Shown here: positions 26,373-34,461 of the stretch, piece after piece | How positions within the stretch are numbered: position 1 is the first letter of the stretch | Layout of the letters: every line of letters begins with the position of its first letter | NCBI GenBank assembly: GCA_905479565.1 | Contig: CAJQMY010000053.1 | Coordinates: forward strand, 1 to 51,534 | Reading direction: 5' to 3' | From: an uncultured Candidatus Nitrosopumilus sp. | Lineage (GTDB): Archaea > Thermoproteota > Nitrososphaeria > Nitrososphaerales > Nitrosopumilaceae | Length of the DNA stretch: 51,534 bases | Made by a program: the position numbers and the translations under genes | The notes under the pieces: generated by a model | What the model was told of the DNA's origin: nothing | The model's database searches: none | What the model saw: only the letters and a program-made list of their open reading frames with translations

Positions 26373-26660
26373 TCAATACCTTAGATTCATGCTTTCGACG
26401 AGTCCCTGAAATCTCTTGAATTCCTGAAAAAACTGAAGTCCTTTTTCAGTTATCAAAAAGATTCTATTTCTGTCGCTTTTGACGGATTCGACTAAGCCTG
26501 CTTCTACCAGTTTCTCACATTTGTCTAGTACTGCATAATGAGATAGGTTGGCTTTGCGAGAGATTGCAGATACAATGACTCCACTATGACCACCATCAGT
26601 GGTTACGTCTAAGATATCACCCATAATGCCCATTTCGGACCTGTATTGTTGTTTTGACAT
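26373..26660 (-). CDS. Winged-helix DNA-binding protein
   Basis: 95 residues of the archaeal winged-helix type. It has a helix-turn-helix around residues 28-55 (SGVIVSAISRKANLSHYAVLDKCEKL) and a wing SDRNRIFLITEKGLQF, then a short helix. These proteins act as dimeric transcription regulators. It heads the operon with the membrane-anchored regulator, four bases downstream. Its promoter lies in the A+T-rich stretch 26661-26830, opposite the interrupted secreted-protein gene, so it may regulate both directions. ATG start. Confidence 0.82.
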   Translation of the reverse strand: MSKQQYRSEMGIMGDILDVTTDGGHSGVIVSAISRKANLSHYAVLDKCEKLVEAGLVESVKSDRNRIFLITEKGLQFFQEFKRFQGLVESMNLRY

Positions 26661-26966
26661 GCTCTAGTATACAATAATGTAGTTTATGAGGAACATTTTG
26701 AAACTTCATAGCGGAACACAAAGCGAAACGGTAGTTTCATCAGAAAAATTACCCAATTTTTGATGATTTTAGGAATATATTTAAAAATTTGAAAATAGGT
26801 TATGCCTACAAAAAATTTTTAAAAATATCTATTTTTCTAAAAAAATTCTCTTTTGAAATTTTTTAGACAAAAATAAACAATTTGCCCCAATTTGGTAAAA
26901 TTTAGTATATAAGGAACAGGATGATTCATCGCCGTTCCTAATCTATCATATTGATAGTGTCTTTTC
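26661..26966. other. Divergent promoter region with inverted repeats
   Basis: 306 bases without a coding frame I trust. The left half is very A+T-rich and should hold the minus-strand promoter of the winged-helix operon. The right half has a TATA box (TTTAGTATATAAG, 26901-26913) for the plus-strand secreted-protein gene. After the box come two inverted repeats, AGGAAC/GTTCCT (26912-26939) and CTATCA-TAT-TGATAG (26943-26957), both at the likely start of transcription. Confidence 0.5.
26943..26957 (+). promoter_or_regulatory. Operator-like inverted repeat CTATCA-TAT-TGATAG
   Basis: Six-base perfect arms with a TAT centre lie ten bases before the ATG at 26967 and about 35 bases after the TATA box. 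A repressor bound here would block initiation. A plausible binder is the winged-helix protein encoded opposite, but that is inference. Confidence 0.4.
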
Positions 26967-27512
26967 ATGGTAAGATACCAAAGTGAAAATTTCAGAGCAA
27001 TAGCCATTCTCTTGATGCTTGCTACCTCACCCCTATCTGTTACCAATACATTTGGTGAAAATGATAGTAATCCAGAAGAACTTAGAGCAATTCTTACAGA
27101 AAAAGTGGTCGATGGGAAGCTATAAGTCAGTCATTATACTTTGCCTGATAGATTATCTGAGATTGATTTGCAAAGAACTCTATTAATTGATGACCAAATG
27201 TCTTGGGCTTATGTGAATTACGAGTCATATAATAAAGGAATAGTCCTTTTTGACGGAAAAACTTCAAAGTTGGGAGAAAATCTATTGGAGATTTCAATAG
27301 ATAAAGATGTCCTAGATGATAATGTAAGATTCCAAGTCATATTTTCTGGAAAAACAACAGAATCAGATAAAGAAAATATGTTTACAATTTCATTGATGAG
27401 TTTGGCAATTAAAAATCCCGAAACCTCTCAAAATCTCAAATTATTACAGATAGGAGAATCAAGCATCAATTCAATTGATTTCAACCACGAATATAGAAAC
27501 TCAATTCAATGA
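26967..27512 (+). pseudogene. Secreted-protein gene interrupted by an in-frame TAA
   Basis: An ATG at 26967 opens a frame with a signal peptide (FRAIAILLMLATSPLS) and ENDSNPEELRAILTEKVVDG, and stops at TAA 27123-27125. The same frame then continues without a shift as VSHYTLPDRLSEIDLQRTLL and a beta-rich domain with LLEISIDKDVLDDNVRFQVI, ending at 27512. Together they are 182 codons of one secreted protein with one nonsense codon. The second part alone (from TTG 27141) lacks any signal peptide. Either a recent pseudogene, a sequencing error, or stop readthrough. Family not recognised. Confidence 0.6.
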
Positions 27513-27677
27513 AATGTCACTAGTTTTTTTAATTGACTAAAAATCATTTATAAAATTAGATTTGAGATCAATGTAACTTTTTATTCTTATTTTGAAAAAC
27601 AAATCATAAAATATTTAATAAATTCAAAAATAAAGATGAAGAATCTAGAGATTCATTTAATGGGCAAATTTTAAAAA

Positions 27678-28319
27678 TTAAATATATTTGCTAGTAGTAG
27701 CTTCTTGAGTATCTGTTGGAACTGAAGGGAACATTTGTCCTGTTGAACTTTCAGCAACAGCAGCGGCTTCTTTTAAGATACTTTCAGATTCTGCATTGGT
27801 TGTTTCATCCATCCCAAACGCTGCATCACCTGAGAAACTTTCTGTCATAAATCCGCCAAGCATTTCTGCCATTTGACCAATTTCTTGCTCAGCTCCTGGC
27901 ATAACTTTTCCAAGCGAAGATTTTAGGTTTTTCATTAATCCCATTGTTGGCATTATAGCTACTACAGTATCTCCAAGATCACTGAACGTAGTTAATCTTA
28001 ATTCTATTTGTTCTAATGCTATTCTAGCACTACTCAAAATTTTTGTCACTTTTCTTACTTCAGCTAATTCATTTCCTAGAACTTTGCTTGCCTGAGTATC
28101 ATGATTTTGTGTTGCAATTACAATTCGTTGGAATAATTTTGCATCACGTTCTTGTAAACTGGATAACATAGTGTCTAATTTTTTAATTTGTAATTGTAAT
28201 TTTTTAATTCCCTCCTGAACTCTTGGTTTTAAAGCTCCTTTAGGCTTGACAGTATCAGTAATTTTTTCACTAATTCCAGGCTTTGCTTGTTTTGACCATT
28301 TGTCAGATAATCCAGGCAT
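27678..28319 (-). CDS. cdvB: CdvB-like ESCRT-III/Snf7 protein (paralogue 2)
   Basis: 213 residues from ATG 28319; an upstream TTG/ATG extension to 28370 has no counterpart in the paralogue. MPGLSDKW aligns with MPNFDSTW of the copy at 6572. Shared core phrases are KPKGALKPRVQEGIKKLQ against KPQGALKPRIQ, and ERDAKLFQRIV. The acidic C-terminal part with SESILKEAAAVAES and MFPSVPT again matches. It should polymerise at division or remodelling sites with CdvA/CdvC partners. Two paralogues only about 20 kb apart on opposite strands suggest specialised subunits. Confidence 0.9.
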   Translation of the reverse strand: MPGLSDKWSKQAKPGISEKITDTVKPKGALKPRVQEGIKKLQLQIKKLDTMLSSLQERDAKLFQRIVIATQNHDTQASKVLGNELAEVRKVTKILSSARIALEQIELRLTTFSDLGDTVVAIMPTMGLMKNLKSSLGKVMPGAEQEIGQMAEMLGGFMTESFSGDAAFGMDETTNAESESILKEAAAVAESSTGQMFPSVPTDTQEATTSKYI

Positions 28320-28497
28320 GAGTTTGATTTTAAAATATGTACTTAATTTCCTGTGTAAAGAATGGTTCACCGATTATAAAAAATTACTAGCTAAAATTGA
28401 GAATTTTGAATATTAGTTCGTGATAAATCAAATTTCATAAATGATATAAAAAGAAGTTTCTAATCAAAAAGCGTGATTTCAAATTAAAATAAAAAAT

Positions 28498-28788
28498 TTA
28501 GAAGGTATCTTTAAAATTCATTAATTTTATAATTCCATCATGTTTTTTATACTCTAACTGTAAATTGTGTTCCAATCGTTTCATAGTTTCTAAATGAATT
28601 TTCTGGTTTTTTGATTTAGGATTTTCTAATTCATATTTTTTATGCTCTTCAAGTCTATTGATTCTTTTTTCATTGATTTTTAACTGCTGATCTAGTAAGT
28701 CTAACTGAATTTTACAATTTTTACATAATAATGATCCATCTGTTTCAATATCAAATACAGAACCACATATTTTACAAATAAAATCCAT
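28498..28788 (-). CDS. Zinc-ribbon coiled-coil protein
   Basis: 96 residues. CKIC at 5-8 and CKNC at 23-26 form a compact zinc ribbon. It is followed by a charged helix (LDQQLKINEKRINRLEEHKKYE) that should form a coiled coil. Possibly a small nucleic-acid or protein adaptor; no family named. ATG start. It sits alone between the CdvB paralogue (same strand, 178 bases downstream) and a secreted protein gene on the other strand. Confidence 0.65.
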   Translation of the reverse strand: MDFICKICGSVFDIETDGSLLCKNCKIQLDLLDQQLKINEKRINRLEEHKKYELENPKSKNQKIHLETMKRLEHNLQLEYKKHDGIIKLMNFKDTF

Positions 28789-28865
28789 TTACATAAAACG
28801 TATAATAATTCTAAAATTAAGCGTATTGATAGAGTTTATTCTTATAATAGAATTTAATACATATT

Positions 28866-29300
28866 TTGTTGAGTAAAAAAATTATTGCAATTCCCATAAT
28901 TGCCATATTAGCAATTATTTTAATAAGTTTTTCATCAAATGAAACAAGTGAAAAGAAAAACATTTTATTTCACGTAACCCTTGCAGATCCTGATCTTTAC
29001 ATTAACGGTGTCTATACTGAAGAATTTATTCTTGAAAAAAATGAATATTTTTTTAGATTTGTTCCAAATGGTAGCAGTCCAAAAATATTATCAATTACAT
29101 TAAATGGAGATACATTTGATTATTCTGAAGACTTTGAGCTGATAGGTACACCACATCAAACCGAAATCTCGGAATACTTCACATGGGATTATGATGGACA
29201 GAAAAAAATTATCAATTCGGAAACGCAAAAAGTTTCAATTGCAATCAATCCAAACGGTCAAACTCTTGGTTCTGTATCTGTAGATATCTTGGAAAATTAA
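28866..29300 (+). CDS. Membrane-anchored extracellular protein
   Basis: 144 residues beginning at tandem TTG codons. An N-terminal hydrophobic helix (IIAIPIIAILAIILISF) acts as anchor or uncleaved signal. A beta-rich domain follows, with LFHVTLADPDLYINGVYTEE and FFRFVPNGSSPK, resembling a carbohydrate- or Ig-like fold. There are no cysteines and no motif I can name. Its 3' end abuts the T-run that ends the candidate RNA on the opposite strand. Confidence 0.7.
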   Translation: MLSKKIIAIPIIAILAIILISFSSNETSEKKNILFHVTLADPDLYINGVYTEEFILEKNEYFFRFVPNGSSPKILSITLNGDTFDYSEDFELIGTPHQTEISEYFTWDYDGQKKIINSETQKVSIAINPNGQTLGSVSVDILEN

Positions 29301-29302
29301 AA

Positions 29303-29430
29303 AGGCGTGAACCCCTTAGTTACAGAACAATGAGAGATTTCCTCTCTTAGTCAGTTGTTCAACAACTGATGACCTTTTCCGTTCTGCGGGGTTACGCAGG
29401 TTTAGTCGATAGAAATTATACCTTTCGACA
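29303..29430 (-). ncRNA. Candidate stand-alone structured RNA (about 130 nt)
   Basis: The minus strand here has promoter, structure and end signal in the right order. TATA box TTTAAATA (29454-29461) is about 27 bases before the first helix. A 5' hairpin pairs 29405-29412 with 29422-29429. Then comes a three-way junction: closing stem 29305-29315 with 29388-29397, inner stem 29323-29328 (CAGAAC) with 29381-29386 (GTTCTG), and hairpins GAGAG/CTCTC (29332-29346) and TCAGTTG/CAACTGA (29351-29369). Transcription would end on the TTTTT opposite 29299-29303. It is richer in G+C than the flanks and has no coding frame. Not tRNA, 5S or an RNA family I recognise. Confidence 0.6.
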
Positions 29431-29453
29431 TTAATTACAATAGGAACTTTAAG

Positions 29454-29461
29454 TATTTAAA
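29454..29461 (-). promoter_or_regulatory. TATA box of the candidate RNA
   Basis: TTTAAATA on the minus strand, inside an A+T-rich stretch, about 25-27 bases before the first paired base of the RNA at 29429. Spacing fits archaeal TBP/TFB initiation. Its role is inferred from position. Confidence 0.4.
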
Positions 29462-29558
29462 ATTTAATATGAAATTTTATAAAAAATTATTAATTTTTAT
29501 ATAATTTTTCATGACTATTTTTGATTCATGGATCTATAAATTACGAAATTTAGTTTGA

Positions 29559-30308
29559 ATGTTATTGAGATTATCTGGTAAAATTGCTCTAATAACTGGT
29601 GGAAGTCGTGGAATAGGGTTAGCAACTGCAAAAATTCTATCAGAAAATGGTGCAACAATAGCAATTACTGCAAAAGATGAAAATAGATTAGAAAATGCAG
29701 TAAAAGAGATTCCTAATGCAATAGGTATTGCAGCTAATATTAGAAATTCAAAAGATGTAAAAAATGTCATAAGTAAAATAATTGAAAAGTTTGGTAAATT
29801 AGATATTCTTGTAAACAATGCTGGAATATTTCCCAAAATAAAACAATTACATGAAATTGATGAGGATGAATGGAATGAAGTACTGGACGTGAATCTTACG
29901 GGACAGTATAGGTTTACTAAGGAAGCCATTCCTTATTTACAAAAAACATCCGGTTCAATAATTAATATTTCATCAGATGCTGGAATAAAGGCATATCAAG
30001 GATTTAATGCAGATGCATATTCTGCATCAAAAGCCGCATTGATTTTATTAACAAAATGTTGGGCTCTTGAATATTCTAAAGATAAAATCAGAGTAAATTG
30101 TATTTGCCCAGGAGTAGTGGATACGGATATGACAAAACCGTTTTTGAAGACTGAAAAAGACAAAGAATTCATGAATAGTGAGCATCCCATTGGTAGGATT
30201 GGGCAACCAGATGAAGTTGGAAAAGCAGTTTTGTATTTTGCCTCAGATGATGCGTCATGGACAACAGGTGCAATATTGACTGTAGATGGAGGAGAATCAA
30301 TTAAATGA
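29559..30308 (+). CDS. SDR oxidoreductase, 3-oxoacyl-ACP-reductase/glucose-dehydrogenase type
   Basis: 249-residue classical SDR. It has TGGSRGIGLATA cofactor loop near 13-24, NNAG, catalytic Ser in INISSDAG, YSASKAAL and the C-terminal TTGAILTVDGG. This C-terminal signature is typical of FabG-like and related sugar/alcohol dehydrogenases. It probably uses NADP(H) or NAD(H); the residues after beta-2 (AKDENR) do not decide. ATG start. It is followed by a two-helix membrane protein and cysQ on the same strand. Substrate unknown. Confidence 0.9.
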   Translation: MLLRLSGKIALITGGSRGIGLATAKILSENGATIAITAKDENRLENAVKEIPNAIGIAANIRNSKDVKNVISKIIEKFGKLDILVNNAGIFPKIKQLHEIDEDEWNEVLDVNLTGQYRFTKEAIPYLQKTSGSIINISSDAGIKAYQGFNADAYSASKAALILLTKCWALEYSKDKIRVNCICPGVVDTDMTKPFLKTEKDKEFMNSEHPIGRIGQPDEVGKAVLYFASDDASWTTGAILTVDGGESIK

Positions 30309-30345
30309 ATTCACATGGATTTAATACAACACCAAAGGAGAAAAC

Positions 30346-30555
30346 ATGATGAAAGATAGAAAAGCAAAAGCAAAATTGATTATACTTTTAGGAGTTATTT
30401 GGGTAGTTATCACGTTACCTCTACCATGGATAGTTAATAATCCAGAGGTGTCAACAGCACAATTCAATACTATACTTGCCATTATTGGAGTAATGTCAAT
30501 TCCATTCATTGTTCTTGGAGTAGTTTGGACTTTAAAGCCAGAACTCACGACTTAG
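30346..30555 (+). CDS. Small two-helix membrane protein
   Basis: 69 residues. It has a basic start (MMKDRKAKAK), a first helix (LIILLGVIWVVITLPLPWIV), a short loop NNPEVSTAQFN, then a second helix (ILAIIGVMSIPFIVLGVVW). Both ends are expected to face the cytoplasm. It lies 37 bases after the SDR and 10 bases before cysQ, so it is probably co-transcribed. No function assigned. Confidence 0.65.
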   Translation: MMKDRKAKAKLIILLGVIWVVITLPLPWIVNNPEVSTAQFNTILAIIGVMSIPFIVLGVVWTLKPELTT

Positions 30556-30565
30556 GTAATTTTAA

Positions 30566-31378
30566 TTGCAAGGTATTCCCATTTCTGACAAGATTCCTGA
30601 GTTAGATATTGCTATTGAGGCCGCAATTGAAGCAGGTAACGCAATTTTAGAAATTTATCAAAAAGATTACAAAACATCTACAAAAAATGATGATTCTCCA
30701 ATTACAGATGCTGATTTGAAAAGTAATGAAGTCATTAAAAATATTCTATCACAAACAAAACATTGGATTTTGTCTGAAGAAGATGAAGATAATTCACAGA
30801 GAATATCACAAAAAACAATTTGGATAATAGATCCTCTTGATGGAACCTCTGACTTTATTGACAAGACAGGCGAGTTTACAGTAATGATTTCCTTAGTTAA
30901 AAATAAAAAACCAATTCTTGGTGTAATTGGATGGCCTACAGAGAAAACGTTGTTTGCTGCTCAGAAAGATAGTGGGGCATTTAAATTTTCAAATGGAAAA
31001 TGGGAAAAAATTTCTGTTACCAGAATTTCAGAAGTCTCAAAATGTAGAACTGTAGGTTCTAGACATCATTTATCAGACAAAGAAAAATCATTCATTAAAA
31101 AGTTAGGTATTGAAGACTTTACAAGTGTTGGCAGTTCATTGAAAGTTGGAAAGATCAGTTCTGGTGAAGCTGAAGCTTACATTACAACTACAAATAAAAT
31201 GAAAGAGTGGGATTCAGCTGCTTCTTATTGTATAATTTCAGAAGCTGGAGGTAAAATAACAGATATGTTAGGAAACGATCTTACATACAATAACAAAGAT
31301 GTGTATCATCAAAATGGGATTCTTGCTACAAACGGTTTAGTTCATAATAAAATAATTGAAGAATTTAAAAAATTATAG
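30566..31378 (+). CDS. cysQ: 3'(2'),5'-bisphosphate nucleotidase / inositol monophosphatase family
   Basis: 270-residue metal-dependent phosphatase. It shows the family metal sites: SPITDADLKSNEVI, SEEDEDN, IDPLDGTSDF and EWDSAASYC. CysQ removes the 3'-phosphate from PAP, the by-product of PAPS use. The adjacent convergent cysC makes PAPS, which favours CysQ over inositol phosphatase. It starts at TTG. Its 3' end overlaps cysC by six bases. Phosphatase fold certain; PAP specificity inferred from context and motif style. Confidence 0.88.
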   Translation: MQGIPISDKIPELDIAIEAAIEAGNAILEIYQKDYKTSTKNDDSPITDADLKSNEVIKNILSQTKHWILSEEDEDNSQRISQKTIWIIDPLDGTSDFIDKTGEFTVMISLVKNKKPILGVIGWPTEKTLFAAQKDSGAFKFSNGKWEKISVTRISEVSKCRTVGSRHHLSDKEKSFIKKLGIEDFTSVGSSLKVGKISSGEAEAYITTTNKMKEWDSAASYCIISEAGGKITDMLGNDLTYNNKDVYHQNGILATNGLVHNKIIEEFKKL

Positions 31379-31888
31379 TAGATTTCTTTCTTTGAGAAAG
31401 TCCTTTACTTTTTGTGCGCTATCTGAAAGTGAATCATGTTCTGTATCAACTATCAAATCTGCTTTTTCTGGAGCTTCGTAAGGATCATCAATTCCGGTAA
31501 ATCCTTTGATTTCTCCTTTTCTAGCCTTAGCATACATGCCTTTGACGTCTCTTTCTTCACATTTTTCTAGTGAACATTTTACATAACATTCTGCAAATTG
31601 ATCACCTGCATTGATAATTTCTTTAGCATTTTCTCTGTTCTCAAGATATGGAGATACAAGGGATACTGCACTTGGAACGCCGTGTTTTAACAAAAGCTTA
31701 GCTAAATGAGCAACTTTTTTGTTATGCTCATCACGTCCCGTTTTTGAAAAGTCTTTGGGAGAGAACCATTCTCTTAGTTCATCACCGTCAAGCATTGCCA
31801 AATTTGGAATATCTTTTTGCAAATCTTTTACAATCGTAGTCTTTCCTGAACAAGGAAGACCAGTCATCCAAAGAATGAAAGGTTTCAT
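31373..31888 (-). CDS. cysC: Adenylylsulfate (APS) kinase
   Basis: About 171 residues making PAPS from APS. The P-loop GLPCSGKTT is near the N-terminus, followed by MLDGDELREWFS and the FSKTGRDEHN loop that binds APS. The lid VSPYLENRENAKEI and the PYEAPEKADLIVDT end follow. ATG at 31888 is chosen because it starts eight residues before the P-loop strand, as is usual; a longer frame starts at 31912. Downstream of the hemerythrin-like gene, 36 bases apart. Confidence 0.93.
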   Translation of the reverse strand: MKPFILWMTGLPCSGKTTIVKDLQKDIPNLAMLDGDELREWFSPKDFSKTGRDEHNKKVAHLAKLLLKHGVPSAVSLVSPYLENRENAKEIINAGDQFAECYVKCSLEKCEERDVKGMYAKARKGEIKGFTGIDDPYEAPEKADLIVDTEHDSLSDSAQKVKDFLKERNLL

Positions 31889-31924
31889 GAATGAAATTTC
31901 TAAATAACCCATAAAGAGCTTACG

Positions 31925-32467
31925 TTAATTTTTAGCCCAGGGTTGATTTTCTAAATAACCAATGTCTGCAATTAGTTCCTCGACCTTTTTTACAATTGCA
32001 AAAACTGATCTATATTGTTCATACATTTCAATTTCTTCTTCTTTTGATAAAATCTCAGCCTCTGCAGTATCAAAGAATTTGTTTTCTTTGTTAAGATGAT
32101 CATTTAGAAAAATTGCATATGTTCTCAGATATCTTGATACAGGTTCTTTTGCATCTTCTCCATTTTTCCATCTTTTTAAATGATCTGATATTTGTCTAGC
32201 AATATTCCTTCCAAACTCATGCTCAATCATAAATTTTCGAATTTCTTCTTTTAAAGAATCATAACTTGCAACACATGGAAAATACGAGTCTTCTTCTCTT
32301 GAATGATGAATTGTGTCAACAAATTCTGAAATTACTATGGTAATTTTTGTTAAATCTGAGAATGGAATTATTGTGCCTTTGTATAGCTCTGTAGCACATT
32401 TTGATACTATTTTCTCTAATCGACGAACCTGATCATGATCTGCACGAAGTTGATTTGTAGCGCTCAC
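31925..32467 (-). CDS. Hemerythrin-like (HHE) protein
   Basis: 180-residue four-helix protein of the HHE cation-binding type. Probable di-iron ligands are seen in RADHDQVRRLE, TIHHSREEDSYF, IEHEFGRNIA and NDHLNKENKFF, the spacing of the repeated H...HxxxE pattern. Such proteins bind oxygen, nitric oxide or act in redox/iron sensing. The C-terminal acidic helix may be regulatory. It starts at GTG, divergent from the antiporter gene by about 100 bases. Possible co-expression with cysC. Ligand chemistry is inferred. Confidence 0.85.
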   Translation of the reverse strand: MSATNQLRADHDQVRRLEKIVSKCATELYKGTIIPFSDLTKITIVISEFVDTIHHSREEDSYFPCVASYDSLKEEIRKFMIEHEFGRNIARQISDHLKRWKNGEDAKEPVSRYLRTYAIFLNDHLNKENKFFDTAEAEILSKEEEIEMYEQYRSVFAIVKKVEELIADIGYLENQPWAKN

Positions 32468-32568
32468 AATATTTGTCTACAATATGTTATTTAAAAATCA
32501 AATAAAGCCTAAAAGTACTAAATTTTCGAGTTTAACTTTTATCCAGATATGAATACATTCAGACATTA

Positions 32569-34038
32569 ATGAATCTCATGATTTTATCTATTTTGAATTT
32601 GTTCAGAGGCCAAACAGAAAATGCAGTATCAAATTTTGATACAAGCATGATTTTTGACAAAATTACAGAGTTACAAAATTCTATTGGGACATTATCAATT
32701 CAGAATGGACCGATTGCCGAAGCTCATGTAATATTACTTGCAGCAGGCGTAGTAATTTTTCTAGGAGTAGCAGGAGAAGCATTCTTCAAAAAAACTGGCA
32801 TACCGGATGTAGCATTTTTGATGATTCTTGGAGTGATCATCGGACCAGTATTGGGATTAATTCAACCAGAAGCTGTAATTCAAGTTGTTCCGTATTTTGC
32901 AGCTCTTGCATTGATCATCATCATGTTTGATGGAGGTCTAAATCTAGATATCAAACATGTTATCAAAACTGCTCATTTTTCAGTAACATTAGCTGTTCTT
33001 GGTTTTGTTCTATCTGTAGTAATGATTTCTATTGCTGCTCATTTTGCTTTAGGATGGGCATGGTTAGACAGCATACTATTAGCTTCCATTGTAGGTGGAA
33101 GTAGTTCTGCAATAGTTTTTGGACTAGTTAGAAACATCAAAATTTCAGAAGAAATTAAGTCAATGCTTAGTTTTGAATCTGCACTTACTGATATTTTAGC
33201 CACCATTGTTGCATTCATTTTGTTTGAGGCAGTTCTAGCAGGACACTTTGATCTTCAAACGTTACAAGAGACTATTGGACGTGCAGTTATAGTTGGTCTG
33301 GTACTCGGGTTTGGAGTTGGAATTCCTTGGATGTACATTTCAACTAAATTTAGTAATGCACAACATGCCTACATGCTTACGTTAGGCGTTTTGTTTGTTT
33401 TATTCTTCTTGGCAAATTTGTTTGGAGAATCAGGGGCACTAACTGCACTAGTATTTGGTTTAATGATTGGAAACAAAAGTCATCTTGCAAAAATTCTCAG
33501 ATTCAAATTACCACGAATTGAGTTGGATGATCCTACACATAATCAACTAACATTTTTGGTACGATCGTTTTTCTTTGTGTTTGTAGGATTGATGGCAAGT
33601 TTTGGACAAATAGAATATCTGATATTTGGAGTTTTGATGACAATTGCTGTGTACTTTGGAAGAATATTAGTTGGAAAGATTACATTGACAAAACGATTTT
33701 CACTTTTGGATAAAGCTGTGACAAACTCTATGATTCCAAGGGGTTTGGCTGCCGCAGTACTTGCAACTTATCCAATTACCATGGGATTACCAAATGCAGA
33801 TGCATATCCACAACTGATATTCTTTATTATTTTATCATCAGTAGTGATTACAACAATTGGTTTAGGAAAATCAAAGAAAATCCCTCCACCAGAATCTGTC
33901 GAAGGCGGATTTGTTAAACCTCCAGAAGAACCTGAAGATGACGATTCCATAGTTGAAAAAATATTCGATGCTGTCATAGATGATAAAATTGAAGGCGGAT
34001 TTATCAAAGAAAAAACTGAAAAACCTGAAGAAAAATAG
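32569..34038 (+). CDS. Monovalent cation/proton antiporter, CPA1 (NhaP-like)
   Basis: 489 residues with about twelve hydrophobic helices, expected to exchange Na+ or K+ for H+. Motifs include FKKTGIPDVAFLMILGVIIGP (loop plus helix) and IIMFDGGLNLD. GGSSSAIVFGLV and the acidic helix FESALTDILATIVAF, with the catalytic-type Asp, are conserved, as is MIPRGLAAAVLA. The cytoplasmic tail of about 50 residues is Pro/Glu/Asp-rich with a repeated EGGF(V/I)K unit (near 446 and 474). An unusual N-terminal hydrophilic stretch precedes helix 1. ATG start. Confidence 0.9.
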   Translation: MNLMILSILNLFRGQTENAVSNFDTSMIFDKITELQNSIGTLSIQNGPIAEAHVILLAAGVVIFLGVAGEAFFKKTGIPDVAFLMILGVIIGPVLGLIQPEAVIQVVPYFAALALIIIMFDGGLNLDIKHVIKTAHFSVTLAVLGFVLSVVMISIAAHFALGWAWLDSILLASIVGGSSSAIVFGLVRNIKISEEIKSMLSFESALTDILATIVAFILFEAVLAGHFDLQTLQETIGRAVIVGLVLGFGVGIPWMYISTKFSNAQHAYMLTLGVLFVLFFLANLFGESGALTALVFGLMIGNKSHLAKILRFKLPRIELDDPTHNQLTFLVRSFFFVFVGLMASFGQIEYLIFGVLMTIAVYFGRILVGKITLTKRFSLLDKAVTNSMIPRGLAAAVLATYPITMGLPNADAYPQLIFFIILSSVVITTIGLGKSKKIPPPESVEGGFVKPPEEPEDDDSIVEKIFDAVIDDKIEGGFIKEKTEKPEEK

Positions 34039-34050
34039 AATTAGAGAATT

Positions 34051-34350
34051 TTAAGATTGTAATTTTTGTGTTATTGATTGAAGATATTTTTCATTATATT
34101 CATTGAATAGCTGAATTTTGTTCTGAGCTAGAGCCATTGCACCAGGTCGGCTGTTGATATGATTTTCAGCTATTTTCTGTTTTTCTAAAAGTTTCTCAAG
34201 GTTCATTTTTGGCATTAATTCTAATTCTGTAAGCAATGTTACGAGTTCTTTCTTAAGATTTTCTCTAGTATCAGGTATAGCGGGTGGATCAGCACCTATA
34301 ATTTCTTTAGTTGTAATATTTCCAAATATTTTTTTGTCTAAGTCAAGCAA
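34051..34350 (-). CDS. Small helical protein, unknown function
   Basis: 99 residues from TTG. A short N-terminal segment with ADPPAIPDTR is followed by charged helices (LKKELVTLLTELEL and NLEKLLEKQKIAEN), likely a helical hairpin. No cysteines or membrane helix. It converges with the antiporter gene, 12 bases between stops. Codon use matches neighbours; recognition of family is not possible. Confidence 0.6.
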   Translation of the reverse strand: MLDLDKKIFGNITTKEIIGADPPAIPDTRENLKKELVTLLTELELMPKMNLEKLLEKQKIAENHINSRPGAMALAQNKIQLFNEYNEKYLQSITQKLQS

Positions 34351-34461
34351 TAATGAAAAATGAAATTAGGAGTATAAATTTAATTTCATTTTAATCAGAT
34401 TTGAAAATATGAGTGCACTGCAATCAAACATTTTATCTTTAGATAATTTGTAACTGTTTTT

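Noticed and set aside
26837-27046. 69-codon minus-strand open frame
   Set aside because: It runs antisense through a TATA box, palindromes and the signal peptide of the plus-strand gene; composition is not protein-like.
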